From Armatimonadota bacterium (GTDB taxonomy: Bacteria; Armatimonadota; Zipacnadia; JAUWAU01), in assembly GCA_030601885.1 (NCBI GenBank), contig JAUWAU010000001.1:310001-374000 (forward strand): a stretch of 64,000 nt of DNA. Direction: 5' to 3'. Positions 7,974 through 15,356 of this stretch are shown here, one piece after another. The notes beneath the pieces are model-generated. The model was given only the letters and a program-made list of their open reading frames with translations. It was not told where the DNA came from and did no database searches. Position numbers and translations under genes: made by a program. How positions within the stretch are numbered: position 1 is the stretch's first letter; every line of letters begins with the position of its first letter.

Positions 7974-8666
7974 ATGGGGGGCAGCACCGTGACACAATGG
8001 CCGCCATCAACAGCGCCGCCCGAGGTCGGCGCCGTCATCTTCGACCTGGACGGCGTCCTGGTTGACACGGCGAAGTACCACTTCCGCGGCTGGAAGCGCC
8101 TCGCCGACGAGCTCGGAATTCCGTTCACCGAGGAGGACAATGAGCGGCTCAAGGGGGTCAGCCGCATGGAGTCGCTTGAGATCATCCTGGAGATCGGTGG
8201 GAAGAGCTTCTCGGACGACGAAAAGCAGAAGCTGGCCGACCGGAAGAACGGCTACTATCAAGAGTACATCCAGGACATGAGCGAGGACGAGATTCTGCCT
8301 GGCGCGCGGGAGCTGCTCCGGGCGCTGAGGGAGCGGGGGACAAAGCTAGCGGTGGCCTCAGCGAGCAAGAACGGGGCGACCATCGTGCGGCGCATTCGGC
8401 TCGACCCCTACTTCGACGCCCGCGTGTTCGGTCAGGACATCGAGCACAGCAAGCCGCACCCCGAGATCTTCCTCATCTCCGCCGAGCGTCTCGGCGAAAG
8501 CCCGGGTCATTGCATCGTTGTCGAGGATGCCGCCGCGGGCATCGAGGCGGCGCGCCGGGCCGGGATGAGGGCGGTGGGCGTTGGGTCTGAGGAGCATCTG
8601 GGGGAGGCGGATTTGGTGGTGGCCGGGCTCGATGAGGTCACTGCTGAGCAGTTGCTGGGGCTTTGA
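7974..8666 (+). CDS. pgmB: Beta-phosphoglucomutase (HAD superfamily)
   Basis: Interconverts beta-glucose 1-phosphate and glucose 6-phosphate through an aspartyl phosphate. The 230-residue protein has HAD motif I FDLDGVLVDTAKYHFRGWK with the nucleophile and acid/base Asp pair, the cap-domain signature GVSRMESLEIIL typical of beta-PGM, motif II VASASKN, and motif IV VVEDAAAGIEAARRAGM. The start at 7974 has GGGGAAG about 9 nt upstream; an ATG at 7947 lacks a ribosome site. The convergent neighbour is a GH65 phosphorylase, whose product is beta-glucose 1-phosphate, so the two enzymes form one alpha-disaccharide degradation route. Confidence 0.92.
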   Translation: MGGSTVTQWPPSTAPPEVGAVIFDLDGVLVDTAKYHFRGWKRLADELGIPFTEEDNERLKGVSRMESLEIILEIGGKSFSDDEKQKLADRKNGYYQEYIQDMSEDEILPGARELLRALRERGTKLAVASASKNGATIVRRIRLDPYFDARVFGQDIEHSKPHPEIFLISAERLGESPGHCIVVEDAAAGIEAARRAGMRAVGVGSEEHLGEADLVVAGLDEVTAEQLLGL

Positions 8667-8691
8667 ACGAGTGGGGCACTCCGGCGGGGGC

Positions 8692-10980
8692 TCAACCACG
8701 AACGAATCGGTGACAAGCCCCCGGTGTGAGCGTGGTGCGCTCCCCGAAGACGGTCGCTTTGAGCGGATGGTCGGCCGGGTGATCGTACGAGACGATCAGC
8801 TCTGAGTCCGTGATGGTGCAGTGGAGATTGCCGCCGCGTACCTGCACGCGGTATCGCAGGCGACGCCAGGCTGGCGGAAGCTGCGGACGAAGCACCACTC
8901 CCCCGGTCTCATCGAGCCAAAAGCCGCCGAATCCCTGAACCGCTGCCAACCACGCCCCTCCGAGAGACGCCGCGTGCAGGCCGTTGGCGGTGTTGCCGTT
9001 CACGTCGGCAAGGTCCATCGCCACCGACGTGCGGAAATACTCGAGAGCCTGCTCCATGCGCCCGAGTCGGGCGGCCACGCAGGCGTGCACGCTGGGGCTC
9101 AGCGACGAGCCGTGCGCGGTAAGGGGCTCGTAGAAGTCCCAGTTCGCCTGCTGGACCTCTTCGGGGAAGCGGTCGGGGAAGAGCCGAAACAGCATCAGCA
9201 CGTCGGCCTGCTTGAGTGGCTCACCGACGTTCGGTTTGTGGGCCGTTTCGATGAAGCCATCCTGCTGCGCGATGAGCCCGGACGGCTCCTGCGGCAGATA
9301 CATCTCTGCGGCTGTGCGCTCCCAAGCGGCCCGCTCCTTGGTCGTGACGCCGAGGGCGCTAAGTTGCTTCCGCCCATCAAGGTGCTTCTGCCACTTGGAT
9401 ACCTCTTCGGCCGCGATGCGGAGATTCCACGCTGCCATGTAGTTGGTGTAGGCGTTGTTGTCCACCATCTTCTGGTTCTCGTCCGGGCCCATAACGCGGC
9501 GAATGACGAACCGGTTGGCCTCCTCGTCCCGCTCGACGCGTGACTGCCAGAAGCGAGCCGTCTCGACCATCAGCTCCAGCCCATACCGCAGCCAGAACTC
9601 CTCATCGCCGCTCGTCGTATAGTAGTGCCAGGCCCCGTAGGCCACGTCGGCGCTGATGTGGTCCTCCTGATCCCCGGTGACGATCCGCTCCTCCCCGCCA
9701 TCGGGGAGCTCGATCCACGTCGGGCATTGCTCGCGGCCGGTCAGCGTCCCCTCCCACGGGAAGCGCGCGCCGCCGCAGCCCATGGACTCAGCGCGCTCCC
9801 GTGACTCCGGCAGTGTCCGGTGCCTATAGACGGCGAAGTTGCGGGCGGCGCGCGGGTCGGTGTGGGCGAAGAACGGCTCCATGAACATCTCGGTGTCCCA
9901 GAAGAAGTGGCCCCGATACCCGGGCCCGCTCAGCGCCTTCGCGCCGATCGCCACCCGATCGTCGTGCTCGGGGCAGGCCTGCATGAGCTGGAACAGACAG
10001 TACCGCATCCCTTTCTGGGCGAGATGGTCGCCCTCGATCTCCACGTCCGCCGCGGCCCATTTCTCCGACCACACGGCGCGAGTCGCCTCGGCCAAGGCGT
10101 CGAAGCCCATTGCCGCGGCCTCGGCGCACTTGCGCTGGGCTCGGTCAAGGGGATCACCGTCCGGATCGAGGTCCCGCGAGGTGCAGACGGCGTTCACTCG
10201 CTCAATGACCAGCTTCTGGCCCGAGGCGACGCGAGTCGTCCACTGGCTCCGCAGGAGTGAGCCCTCCTCTACGAGCTCCGTGGCCTCCGGTTCCGCTGGT
10301 TCGCCGTCGATGTATGCGCGAGCAACCTGCGCCTGAGCGACCGTAACGCCTGACTGGAGCGTCCGAATGACGTGGTACAGTCCGGCCTGTCCCCACACAC
10401 CCCGGCCGGTCTCCTCAAAGTGCACTGTTCCCAGGTTCGTTCGATTGGCGTCGAAGCCCCAGGCGAGGCGGCACTCGACGGGCGCCTCGCTCACGGGTGC
10501 CACGGGTAGCTTGCTACCCGTGCCACACCTCTCAGACACGGACAGCCTCATGCGCCACACAATCAGATGCCGATCCGCCATGCTGACGAAGCGCTCGAAG
10601 CTGAGGCGGCAGCGACCCCCGTCGCGCATCTCCAGCTCCAGCTCGCGCGTGAGGATCCCGTCGCGCATCTCCAGCCGGCGGCCCGATGAGACAACGCGCA
10701 GCTCCTTCGACCCGAGTCGGGCGTCCCCGATGCATAGCTCGACGGGCAGCGGATCCGGCAGATTCACCAGGTCGTCAGTTTCATAGCGCCCCGGCTGTTC
10801 GTCGAAGACGCCTTGGACGACGAAATACGGCTCGGAGGGCGCGCCAGGCGGTGCCCCCTCGTCCAGCGTGCCGCGCATGCCCATGTAGCCGTTGGCTTGG
10901 GCGAAGATGGTCTCCCGGAACGCGTTGTCTTCAGGCGCCGACTTCGCCTCGCGCACGATCCACTCTCGGCTCAGATCCAT
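8692..10980 (-). CDS. GH65 disaccharide phosphorylase (maltose/trehalose/kojibiose type)
   Basis: Inverting phosphorylase that splits an alpha-glucosyl disaccharide with phosphate into beta-glucose 1-phosphate and a sugar. The 762-residue protein has the N-terminal beta-sandwich, then the (alpha/alpha)6 catalytic barrel with GHFFWDTEMFMEPFF, the catalytic Glu in MGPDENQKMVDNNAYTN, and the phosphate-binding KQADVLMLFRLFP segment. The start at 10980 (MDLSREW) has GGGAGG just upstream. About ten codons near residue 155 (CGTGSKLPV) are encoded by a perfect palindrome that recurs in altered form elsewhere, an in-frame insertion. The convergent pgmB uses its product. Substrate linkage cannot be read from sequence. 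Confidence 0.93.
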   Translation of the reverse strand: MDLSREWIVREAKSAPEDNAFRETIFAQANGYMGMRGTLDEGAPPGAPSEPYFVVQGVFDEQPGRYETDDLVNLPDPLPVELCIGDARLGSKELRVVSSGRRLEMRDGILTRELELEMRDGGRCRLSFERFVSMADRHLIVWRMRLSVSERCGTGSKLPVAPVSEAPVECRLAWGFDANRTNLGTVHFEETGRGVWGQAGLYHVIRTLQSGVTVAQAQVARAYIDGEPAEPEATELVEEGSLLRSQWTTRVASGQKLVIERVNAVCTSRDLDPDGDPLDRAQRKCAEAAAMGFDALAEATRAVWSEKWAAADVEIEGDHLAQKGMRYCLFQLMQACPEHDDRVAIGAKALSGPGYRGHFFWDTEMFMEPFFAHTDPRAARNFAVYRHRTLPESRERAESMGCGGARFPWEGTLTGREQCPTWIELPDGGEERIVTGDQEDHISADVAYGAWHYYTTSGDEEFWLRYGLELMVETARFWQSRVERDEEANRFVIRRVMGPDENQKMVDNNAYTNYMAAWNLRIAAEEVSKWQKHLDGRKQLSALGVTTKERAAWERTAAEMYLPQEPSGLIAQQDGFIETAHKPNVGEPLKQADVLMLFRLFPDRFPEEVQQANWDFYEPLTAHGSSLSPSVHACVAARLGRMEQALEYFRTSVAMDLADVNGNTANGLHAASLGGAWLAAVQGFGGFWLDETGGVVLRPQLPPAWRRLRYRVQVRGGNLHCTITDSELIVSYDHPADHPLKATVFGERTTLTPGACHRFVRG
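10497..10526. repeat. Palindromic element inside the GH65 gene
   Basis: CACGGGTAGC (10501-10510), a 2-nt loop TT, and GCTACCCGTG (10513-10522) form a perfect 10-bp hairpin with flanking GTGC/CCAC. Related GTGCCACGGGTTGCT sequence lies at 25402-25416 outside genes, and GTGTCACGGGTTGCT at 20050. In the phosphorylase frame it is read through without a stop. Confidence 0.7.
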
Positions 10981-10995
10981 CACGCCTCCCTACCC

Positions 10996-11020
10996 CAGTT
11001 GTCAGTGATCAGTGGTCAGT
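10996..11020. repeat. GTCAGTGG-type dispersed repeat
   Basis: CAGTTGTCAGTGATC followed by AGTGGTCAGT, 16 bp upstream of the GH65 start, in the divergent gap before the exported protein gene. Confidence 0.6.
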
Positions 11021-11197
11021 CGAGGTCCAACCAGCCCATGCTTCGCCACATACAATAGATACGCCTCCATGTGAGAATGTGGATCGCCGGGCTGAAAGCA
11101 CTCGCCCGCAGGAGAGCGCCCGATGGGGGTCGAAAGGTGCTCGCAGGTAGGCGGCCGTGCTGGCCCCCCAGCGGGACGTCGCTCGGAGGAACAACGT

Positions 11198-11620
11198 ATG
11201 CCCCACATCCTGTTTCTGGCTGTTGTCCTTGCAGGGTGCATTTCGGCGGCCAGCGGCATCGCAGCGGAGCCAGAGGAGCCACGCATGACGTGGGCGGAGA
11301 TTGAGAAGGCACTGCTGCGGCATCCGCCGGCGTACGAGAACACCGATGCTCGGAAACGGGCGCGCGCGGCAGCTTGGGTGCCCGACGTGCTCTTCCCCGA
11401 CGGCATGCACGACTCGGGCCGATCCGTGCGGGCAACGTATCCCGATTTGTTCCGCATCCCTGTCCACGACCACGAGATGAAGCACACGGGCGGGGGGAAC
11501 AAGCTCGCCCCGTGGTTCAACGACAGAAGCGTCTTCGAGCGGAAACGCCGCATGGTGCTCATGTGGGGCGAGAGCTTTCTCGTCACAAGGCAACTGCTCA
11601 GCCAGCGCAGTGGTGAGTGA
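11198..11620 (+). CDS. Exported protein of unknown function, probably truncated
   Basis: The 140-residue protein starts with a signal peptide (MPHILFLAVVLAGCISAASG; the AGC could also be a lipobox), followed by a polar region rich in Arg, Asp and Glu with the segments PAYENTDARKRARAAAW and MVLMWGESFL. I do not recognise a family. The ATG at 11198 has GGAGGA about 8 nt upstream. The coding region ends exactly where a GTCAGTGG-type repeat begins (the stop lies inside it), and a separate short open frame follows after the repeat, so the original gene may have been longer and interrupted. Confidence 0.5.
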   Translation: MPHILFLAVVLAGCISAASGIAAEPEEPRMTWAEIEKALLRHPPAYENTDARKRARAAAWVPDVLFPDGMHDSGRSVRATYPDLFRIPVHDHEMKHTGGGNKLAPWFNDRSVFERKRRMVLMWGESFLVTRQLLSQRSGE

Positions 11621-11642
11621 TCGGTGGTTAGTGATCAGCAGT
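11607..11642. repeat. GTCAGTGG-type dispersed repeat at a gene end
   Basis: GCAGTGGTGAGTGATCGG and following GGTTAGTGATCAGCAGT span the stop codon of the preceding exported protein gene. Confidence 0.6.
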
Positions 11643-11770
11643 CGAGGGGACGAGCTGCGCGCCGCTCATGGACGAGCTGAGGAGCTTGGTGAAAGACCCG
11701 AGGGCTGCCGATATGGTCAAGGAGCTTCGGGAGATGCTGCGGAAGGCCTGGCCGGCGGGCCTGCCGTAGG
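11641..11770 (+). pseudogene. Remnant resembling a sulfatase C-terminus
   Basis: After the repeat an open frame without a convincing start encodes about 42 residues ending DELRSLVKDPRAADMVKELR then EMLRKAW, closed by TAG at 11768. The pattern (LxxDPxxAxxxxELRxxLxxxW) is the one seen at the C-terminal end of many formylglycine sulfatases. No catalytic region is present. Most likely a decayed gene end; the family is a weak inference. Confidence 0.3.
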
Positions 11771-11860
11771 CGCTGGGGCCACAGCAAGACCGCGAACTCG
11801 TTGCGGGAAAGCAGCAAGACGGCTGGGGAGCGCGCTGCCCGTTCAACCGCGACGAAAGGA

Positions 11861-12655
11861 TCATCCGAGAATCCCTTGCTGTCTGGGCGGCAGCTCACTG
11901 ACAATGCGGCCGCTGAGCCAAAACACGCCCTGCACCACGCCAGCAACCACCGGCTCTCCTACCACGATTTCCGGATCTGCCACTACATCATACGAGCCGC
12001 CCAACGTTCGCACGCTCAGGTAATGGAACTGCAGTTGAGTTACGGGGTTGGTACATAGTTCGGCCTGCTGGACGTGTCCGGCAAACATAACTTCAGTCCG
12101 GGGCACTTCCGCAGACGGCTGGGCGTCGTTGCCCACTGCCAGGAACAGGCCGGACGGAATGAACGACTGCGCCGCCAACTTCATCTCCGAGTCTTGCGAT
12201 GCAGCGAACTCCGCATCATCTGCGAAACACTCCAATTCGTCAGCAAAGGCGGCGATCTGCATCGTGGCTATCAACGGACACGACAGCCGGTCGCGGATCA
12301 AATCGAAATCGGGGACGTCTACCGGGAACGGATAGGCGCCCGACTCGGGGTCATCGGTCTCTGGGTCAGCCCAAGCGCGGAGGCTTCCGTCCAAAGGCGT
12401 CTGAGCATCGCAGCACACCTCAGTTACGCCTACCCGCATGCGGCTTGAGCCGGTGAAGTGCGGGTTGCAAGCGACCAGTTCTCGCCGCTCGTTCCCCCCT
12501 ACCCATAGTTCTATCCCTTCACCCGCCGCCCATCGAACGTAGTATCCGCGCGGCGATTTGATCTCTTCGCCGGCTTCGATCGCCTGGCGGGCGAGCCGGT
12601 TGAAGTCCTCATCGCTGTCAACTTGAAACCCCATCGTGCTGAAGTGACTGGCCAT
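11861..12655 (-). CDS. Conserved hypothetical protein
   Basis: The 264-residue soluble protein begins MASHFSTMGFQVDSDEDFNRL, followed by GYYVRWAAGEGIELWVGGN and a long acidic C-terminal half. It resembles a family of uncharacterised bacterial proteins that share an N-terminal SHFSxxGF start and a GYYxRW motif; no catalytic motif, signal peptide or membrane segment is visible. Start at 12655 was chosen by that resemblance and by the purine-rich GGGGGGAGG directly upstream, though the spacing is short; 12736 is an alternative. The gene stands alone between remnants, and its function is unknown. Confidence 0.65.
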   Translation of the reverse strand: MASHFSTMGFQVDSDEDFNRLARQAIEAGEEIKSPRGYYVRWAAGEGIELWVGGNERRELVACNPHFTGSSRMRVGVTEVCCDAQTPLDGSLRAWADPETDDPESGAYPFPVDVPDFDLIRDRLSCPLIATMQIAAFADELECFADDAEFAASQDSEMKLAAQSFIPSGLFLAVGNDAQPSAEVPRTEVMFAGHVQQAELCTNPVTQLQFHYLSVRTLGGSYDVVADPEIVVGEPVVAGVVQGVFWLSGRIVSELPPRQQGILG

Positions 12656-13138
12656 GTCCTCCCCCCGAAGAAAAGCGGCATGTGCCACTTGCGGCAAGCT
12701 TGCAGTGCTTCTGTTAAGTGTGTTGGCGGTCGGCAAGGGCGTCTCCTTCTATCGAAGTGCACAGCCTGTGCCAGCATCTGAAGTATTGCCCGCGTCATGC
12801 CAAGTGCGGCGGAGCCCTCGTCATTGTGCCACCGGGGATATCAGCCGCCGCGCGACTGAGTAGACAGCCGCCGTTGATGGAGGCCTAGCGATGATGTAGG
12901 ATGGAGTCACACAGGCCCAACGGGATGCGGGGGCGAAACTGCGTCAAGGACGGGCCCACATTGAGGTGGTGTTCGAGAGCAGGCGGATGTCCGAGATGGC
13001 GGTGACGCGCGTGCAGCCACCGTTCACGGTGCACGAGGGCGCGACGGCCTTGACCTGGGAACTGCAGAGCGGCAGATACTCGCGCCTATCGCCCCGTCGC
13101 TCCTGCGCCGGGAAGATAGCGAACAGAGGAGGAGTCAG
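12656..13138. other. Intergenic region with a short coding remnant
   Basis: The 483 bp upstream of the tandem isomerases contains no promoter I can support. Its right half carries the open frame described separately at 12900-13142. Confidence 0.5.
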
Positions 13139-13142
13139 GTGA
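12900..13142 (+). pseudogene. Gene remnant coupled to the isomerase start
   Basis: An 80-codon frame opens after a TAG and encodes protein-like sequence (KLRQGRAHIEVVFESRRM, PPFTVHEGATALTWELQ). Its TGA overlaps the GTG start of the isomerase (GTGA), as in translationally coupled genes. There is no good start codon at its beginning; internal ATG or GTG codons are possible. I do not recognise the family. It may be the 3' end of a deleted gene that once preceded the isomerase. Confidence 0.3.
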
Positions 13143-14059
13143 AAGTCGGACTCTACAGCATCACGTATCTGGGACTGTGGTATCGAGGCGACGCGCTCAC
13201 GTTGGAGGAGCTGATCGGCCGGGCGAAGCAGTATGGCTACGACGGCATCGAGATCGATGGCAAGCGGCCACATGCCAACCCGCTGGACATGCCAACGGAG
13301 CGCTGCCGCACGGTCAGGGCAATGGCAGAGGACCAGGGCATCGAGATCGTCGCCGTCGCGGCCAACAACGACTTCAGCAGTCCCATCCCCGAGTACCGCG
13401 AATGCCAGTTGGTGTATCTGCGTGAGCTGCTGCGGGTGACGGCCGACCTGGGGGCCAAACTCGTGCGAGTGTTTCTCGCCTGGCCCGGGGTGACGGTGCA
13501 CGATGGGCTTGGGAGTTACGAGATCGCGCGCCCGGCCTGGCACGATCTGCATAAGGACATCGCGGATGAGCAGATCTGGGCCTGGTGCCGCGACGCCCTG
13601 ATTGAGTCGGCGCGATACGCCGGCGAGTACGGCGTGACGCTGGCGCTGCAGAATCACGCTCCGGTCATCAAAGACCATCACGACGTGCTGCGGATGGTGC
13701 GGGAGGTGGACTCGCCGCACCTGAAGGTCTGTCTCGACCCCCCGCTGCTGCCCCAGCAGGATGCGGCCTACGCCCGGCAGGCGGCGCTCGACGTGGGGGA
13801 CCTGCAGGTTCTTTCCCACTTCGGCGGCGAGTACGAGCGCGACGCCGACGCCCGTGCCGTGCTGGATAAGGGGAAGCCGAACCTTCCGGCCTTCGTCCGG
13901 GCCATGCGCGAGATCGGGTACGAGGGCTACTTCAACTACGAGCTTTGCCACCCGCTGCCCGTCGTGGACGGCCAGACCGTCGGCATCGAGTTCGCCGACA
14001 AGAACGCCCAGCTTGCAGCGGAGTATGCGCGGGCCCTCATCGCGGAGGCCTCCAGATAA
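13139..14059 (+). CDS. Sugar phosphate isomerase/epimerase (xylose isomerase-like TIM barrel), copy 1
   Basis: The 306-residue protein belongs to the AP endonuclease 2 / xylose isomerase-like TIM-barrel family, which isomerises or epimerises keto-sugars and inositol derivatives with a divalent metal. Recognisable blocks are YGYDGIEIDGKRPHANPLDM, GIEIVAVAANNDFSSP, GVTLALQNHAPVIKDHHDVL (metal/substrate His and Gln-Asn-His), HLKVCLDPPLL, VLSHFGGEYE and GYFNYELCHPLP with the C-terminal metal Glu. The GTG start has AGGAGG 6-7 nt upstream. A tandem copy of equal length follows at 14259. Substrate unknown. Confidence 0.88.
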   Translation: MKVGLYSITYLGLWYRGDALTLEELIGRAKQYGYDGIEIDGKRPHANPLDMPTERCRTVRAMAEDQGIEIVAVAANNDFSSPIPEYRECQLVYLRELLRVTADLGAKLVRVFLAWPGVTVHDGLGSYEIARPAWHDLHKDIADEQIWAWCRDALIESARYAGEYGVTLALQNHAPVIKDHHDVLRMVREVDSPHLKVCLDPPLLPQQDAAYARQAALDVGDLQVLSHFGGEYERDADARAVLDKGKPNLPAFVRAMREIGYEGYFNYELCHPLPVVDGQTVGIEFADKNAQLAAEYARALIAEASR

Positions 14060-14258
14060 TCAGGGCCCTCTATCCGGCCGCCTCCGCGGCGCTGCATGTG
14101 CGCTATCTCGGCGTTGGGCTGCCGGCGCTTGGTGCGCCATGCCGCATGGCCACTCGTTCGAGCACGGGAAAGACAGCGCAGAGACGAAGGGGGCTAAGCG
14201 TCGGGGTGACCCGGCACGCCGACCCCGGCGGACATGCGAGTCTGCAAGGAGGAGACAG

Positions 14259-15179
14259 ATGAAACTCGGACTCTACAGCGTAACGTACATGGGCCTGTGG
14301 TATCGGGGCCGGGGACTCACCTTGGAGGAGGTCATCGACCAAGCCAAGCAGCACGGCTACGAGGGCATCGAGATTGGCGGCAAGCGGCCGCACGGCAACC
14401 CTCTGGATATGCCCACGGCCCGGTGTCGGCAGGTCAAGGCATTCGCAGAGGACCACGGCATCGAGATCGTCGCCGTCGCCGCCGGCAACGACTTCAGTAG
14501 CCCCATCGTGGAGCACCGCGAGTATCAGTTGGTATATGTGCGCGAGTTGCTCCGCATGGCGTCGGATCTGGGCGCGAAGATACTGCGCGTGATGCTCGCG
14601 TGGTCGGGGGTGACGATGGACGGCGAGGTCGGCACGTACAAGATCGCTCGCCGGGTATGGCAGCAGACCCACGAGGGTTTCCCTAGCGAGCAGGTCTGGG
14701 AGTGGTGCCGCAGCGGCTTGACGGAGGTCGCACGATACGCCGGCGAGTACGGCGTGACGCTGGCGCTGCAGAATCACGGCCCCGTGATCGAAACCCATCA
14801 CGACGTGCTGCGGATGGTGCGCGAGGTCGGCTCACCGCATCTAAAGGTGTGCCTCGACGCGCCCTTGCTCCCAGAAAAGGACGATGCGTATGCCCGCCAG
14901 GCTGCACTGGACGTGGGCGGCCTCCAGGTCCTGTCCCACTTCGGCGGCCAGTACGAGCGGGGCGCTGACGGCGCCGTGGTGCTGGACAAGGGCGTGCCGA
15001 ACCTGCCGGCCTTCGTGCGTGCGATGCGCGAGATCGGCTACGAGGGGTATTTCGACTACGAGCTGTGCTTCCCGCAGCCTATAGTGGACGGAGAGCGCGT
15101 CGGTGTCGAGTACGTGGACAAGCACGTCCAGATGGCCGCGGAATACATGCGAGGTGTCATCGCTCAGGCGTCCGGATAG
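14259..15179 (+). CDS. Sugar phosphate isomerase/epimerase, copy 2
   Basis: A 306-residue paralogue of the preceding gene, collinear without a visible gap and identical at most positions, including GVTLALQNHGPVIETHHDVL, HLKVCLDAPLL and VLSHFGGQYERGADG. The ATG is preceded by AAGGAGGAGACAG, a strong ribosome site. Differences are concentrated at the phosphate/substrate side (DPP to DAP, PLPVVDGQ to PQPIVDGE), so the copies may have different sugar preferences. The 199-bp spacer holds no gene. Duplication appears old, because silent positions have also diverged. Confidence 0.88.
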   Translation: MKLGLYSVTYMGLWYRGRGLTLEEVIDQAKQHGYEGIEIGGKRPHGNPLDMPTARCRQVKAFAEDHGIEIVAVAAGNDFSSPIVEHREYQLVYVRELLRMASDLGAKILRVMLAWSGVTMDGEVGTYKIARRVWQQTHEGFPSEQVWEWCRSGLTEVARYAGEYGVTLALQNHGPVIETHHDVLRMVREVGSPHLKVCLDAPLLPEKDDAYARQAALDVGGLQVLSHFGGQYERGADGAVVLDKGVPNLPAFVRAMREIGYEGYFDYELCFPQPIVDGERVGVEYVDKHVQMAAEYMRGVIAQASG

Positions 15180-15271
15180 CTCGTAGCCCCTGCCGCGCGG
15201 CATGCCTGGTCTCGGTCTTCGGCCTTTCGCAGTCCGCTGCGCCACTCGTGGGTGGCGCGTGGCGGCTGCCA

Positions 15272-15300
15272 TTGATGGGCTGGTACTTCTGGCATACAAT
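15272..15300 (+). promoter_or_regulatory. Predicted sigma70-type promoter of lhr
   Basis: TTGATG (15272-15277), 17-bp spacer, TACAAT (15295-15300). The -10 box matches 5 of 6 and the -35 box 4 of 6 positions. Transcription would start near 15307, about 50 nt before the lhr start codon. Confidence 0.5.
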
Positions 15301-15356
15301 GGGCGTAGAGCGATTACCGAGAAGCCTCCGCGGCACGCATCGAGGAGCAGCGGAGT

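Noticed and set aside
12944-13951. 335-codon minus-strand frame opposite the first isomerase
   Set aside because: Antisense shadow; the same shadow recurs opposite the second isomerase copy.
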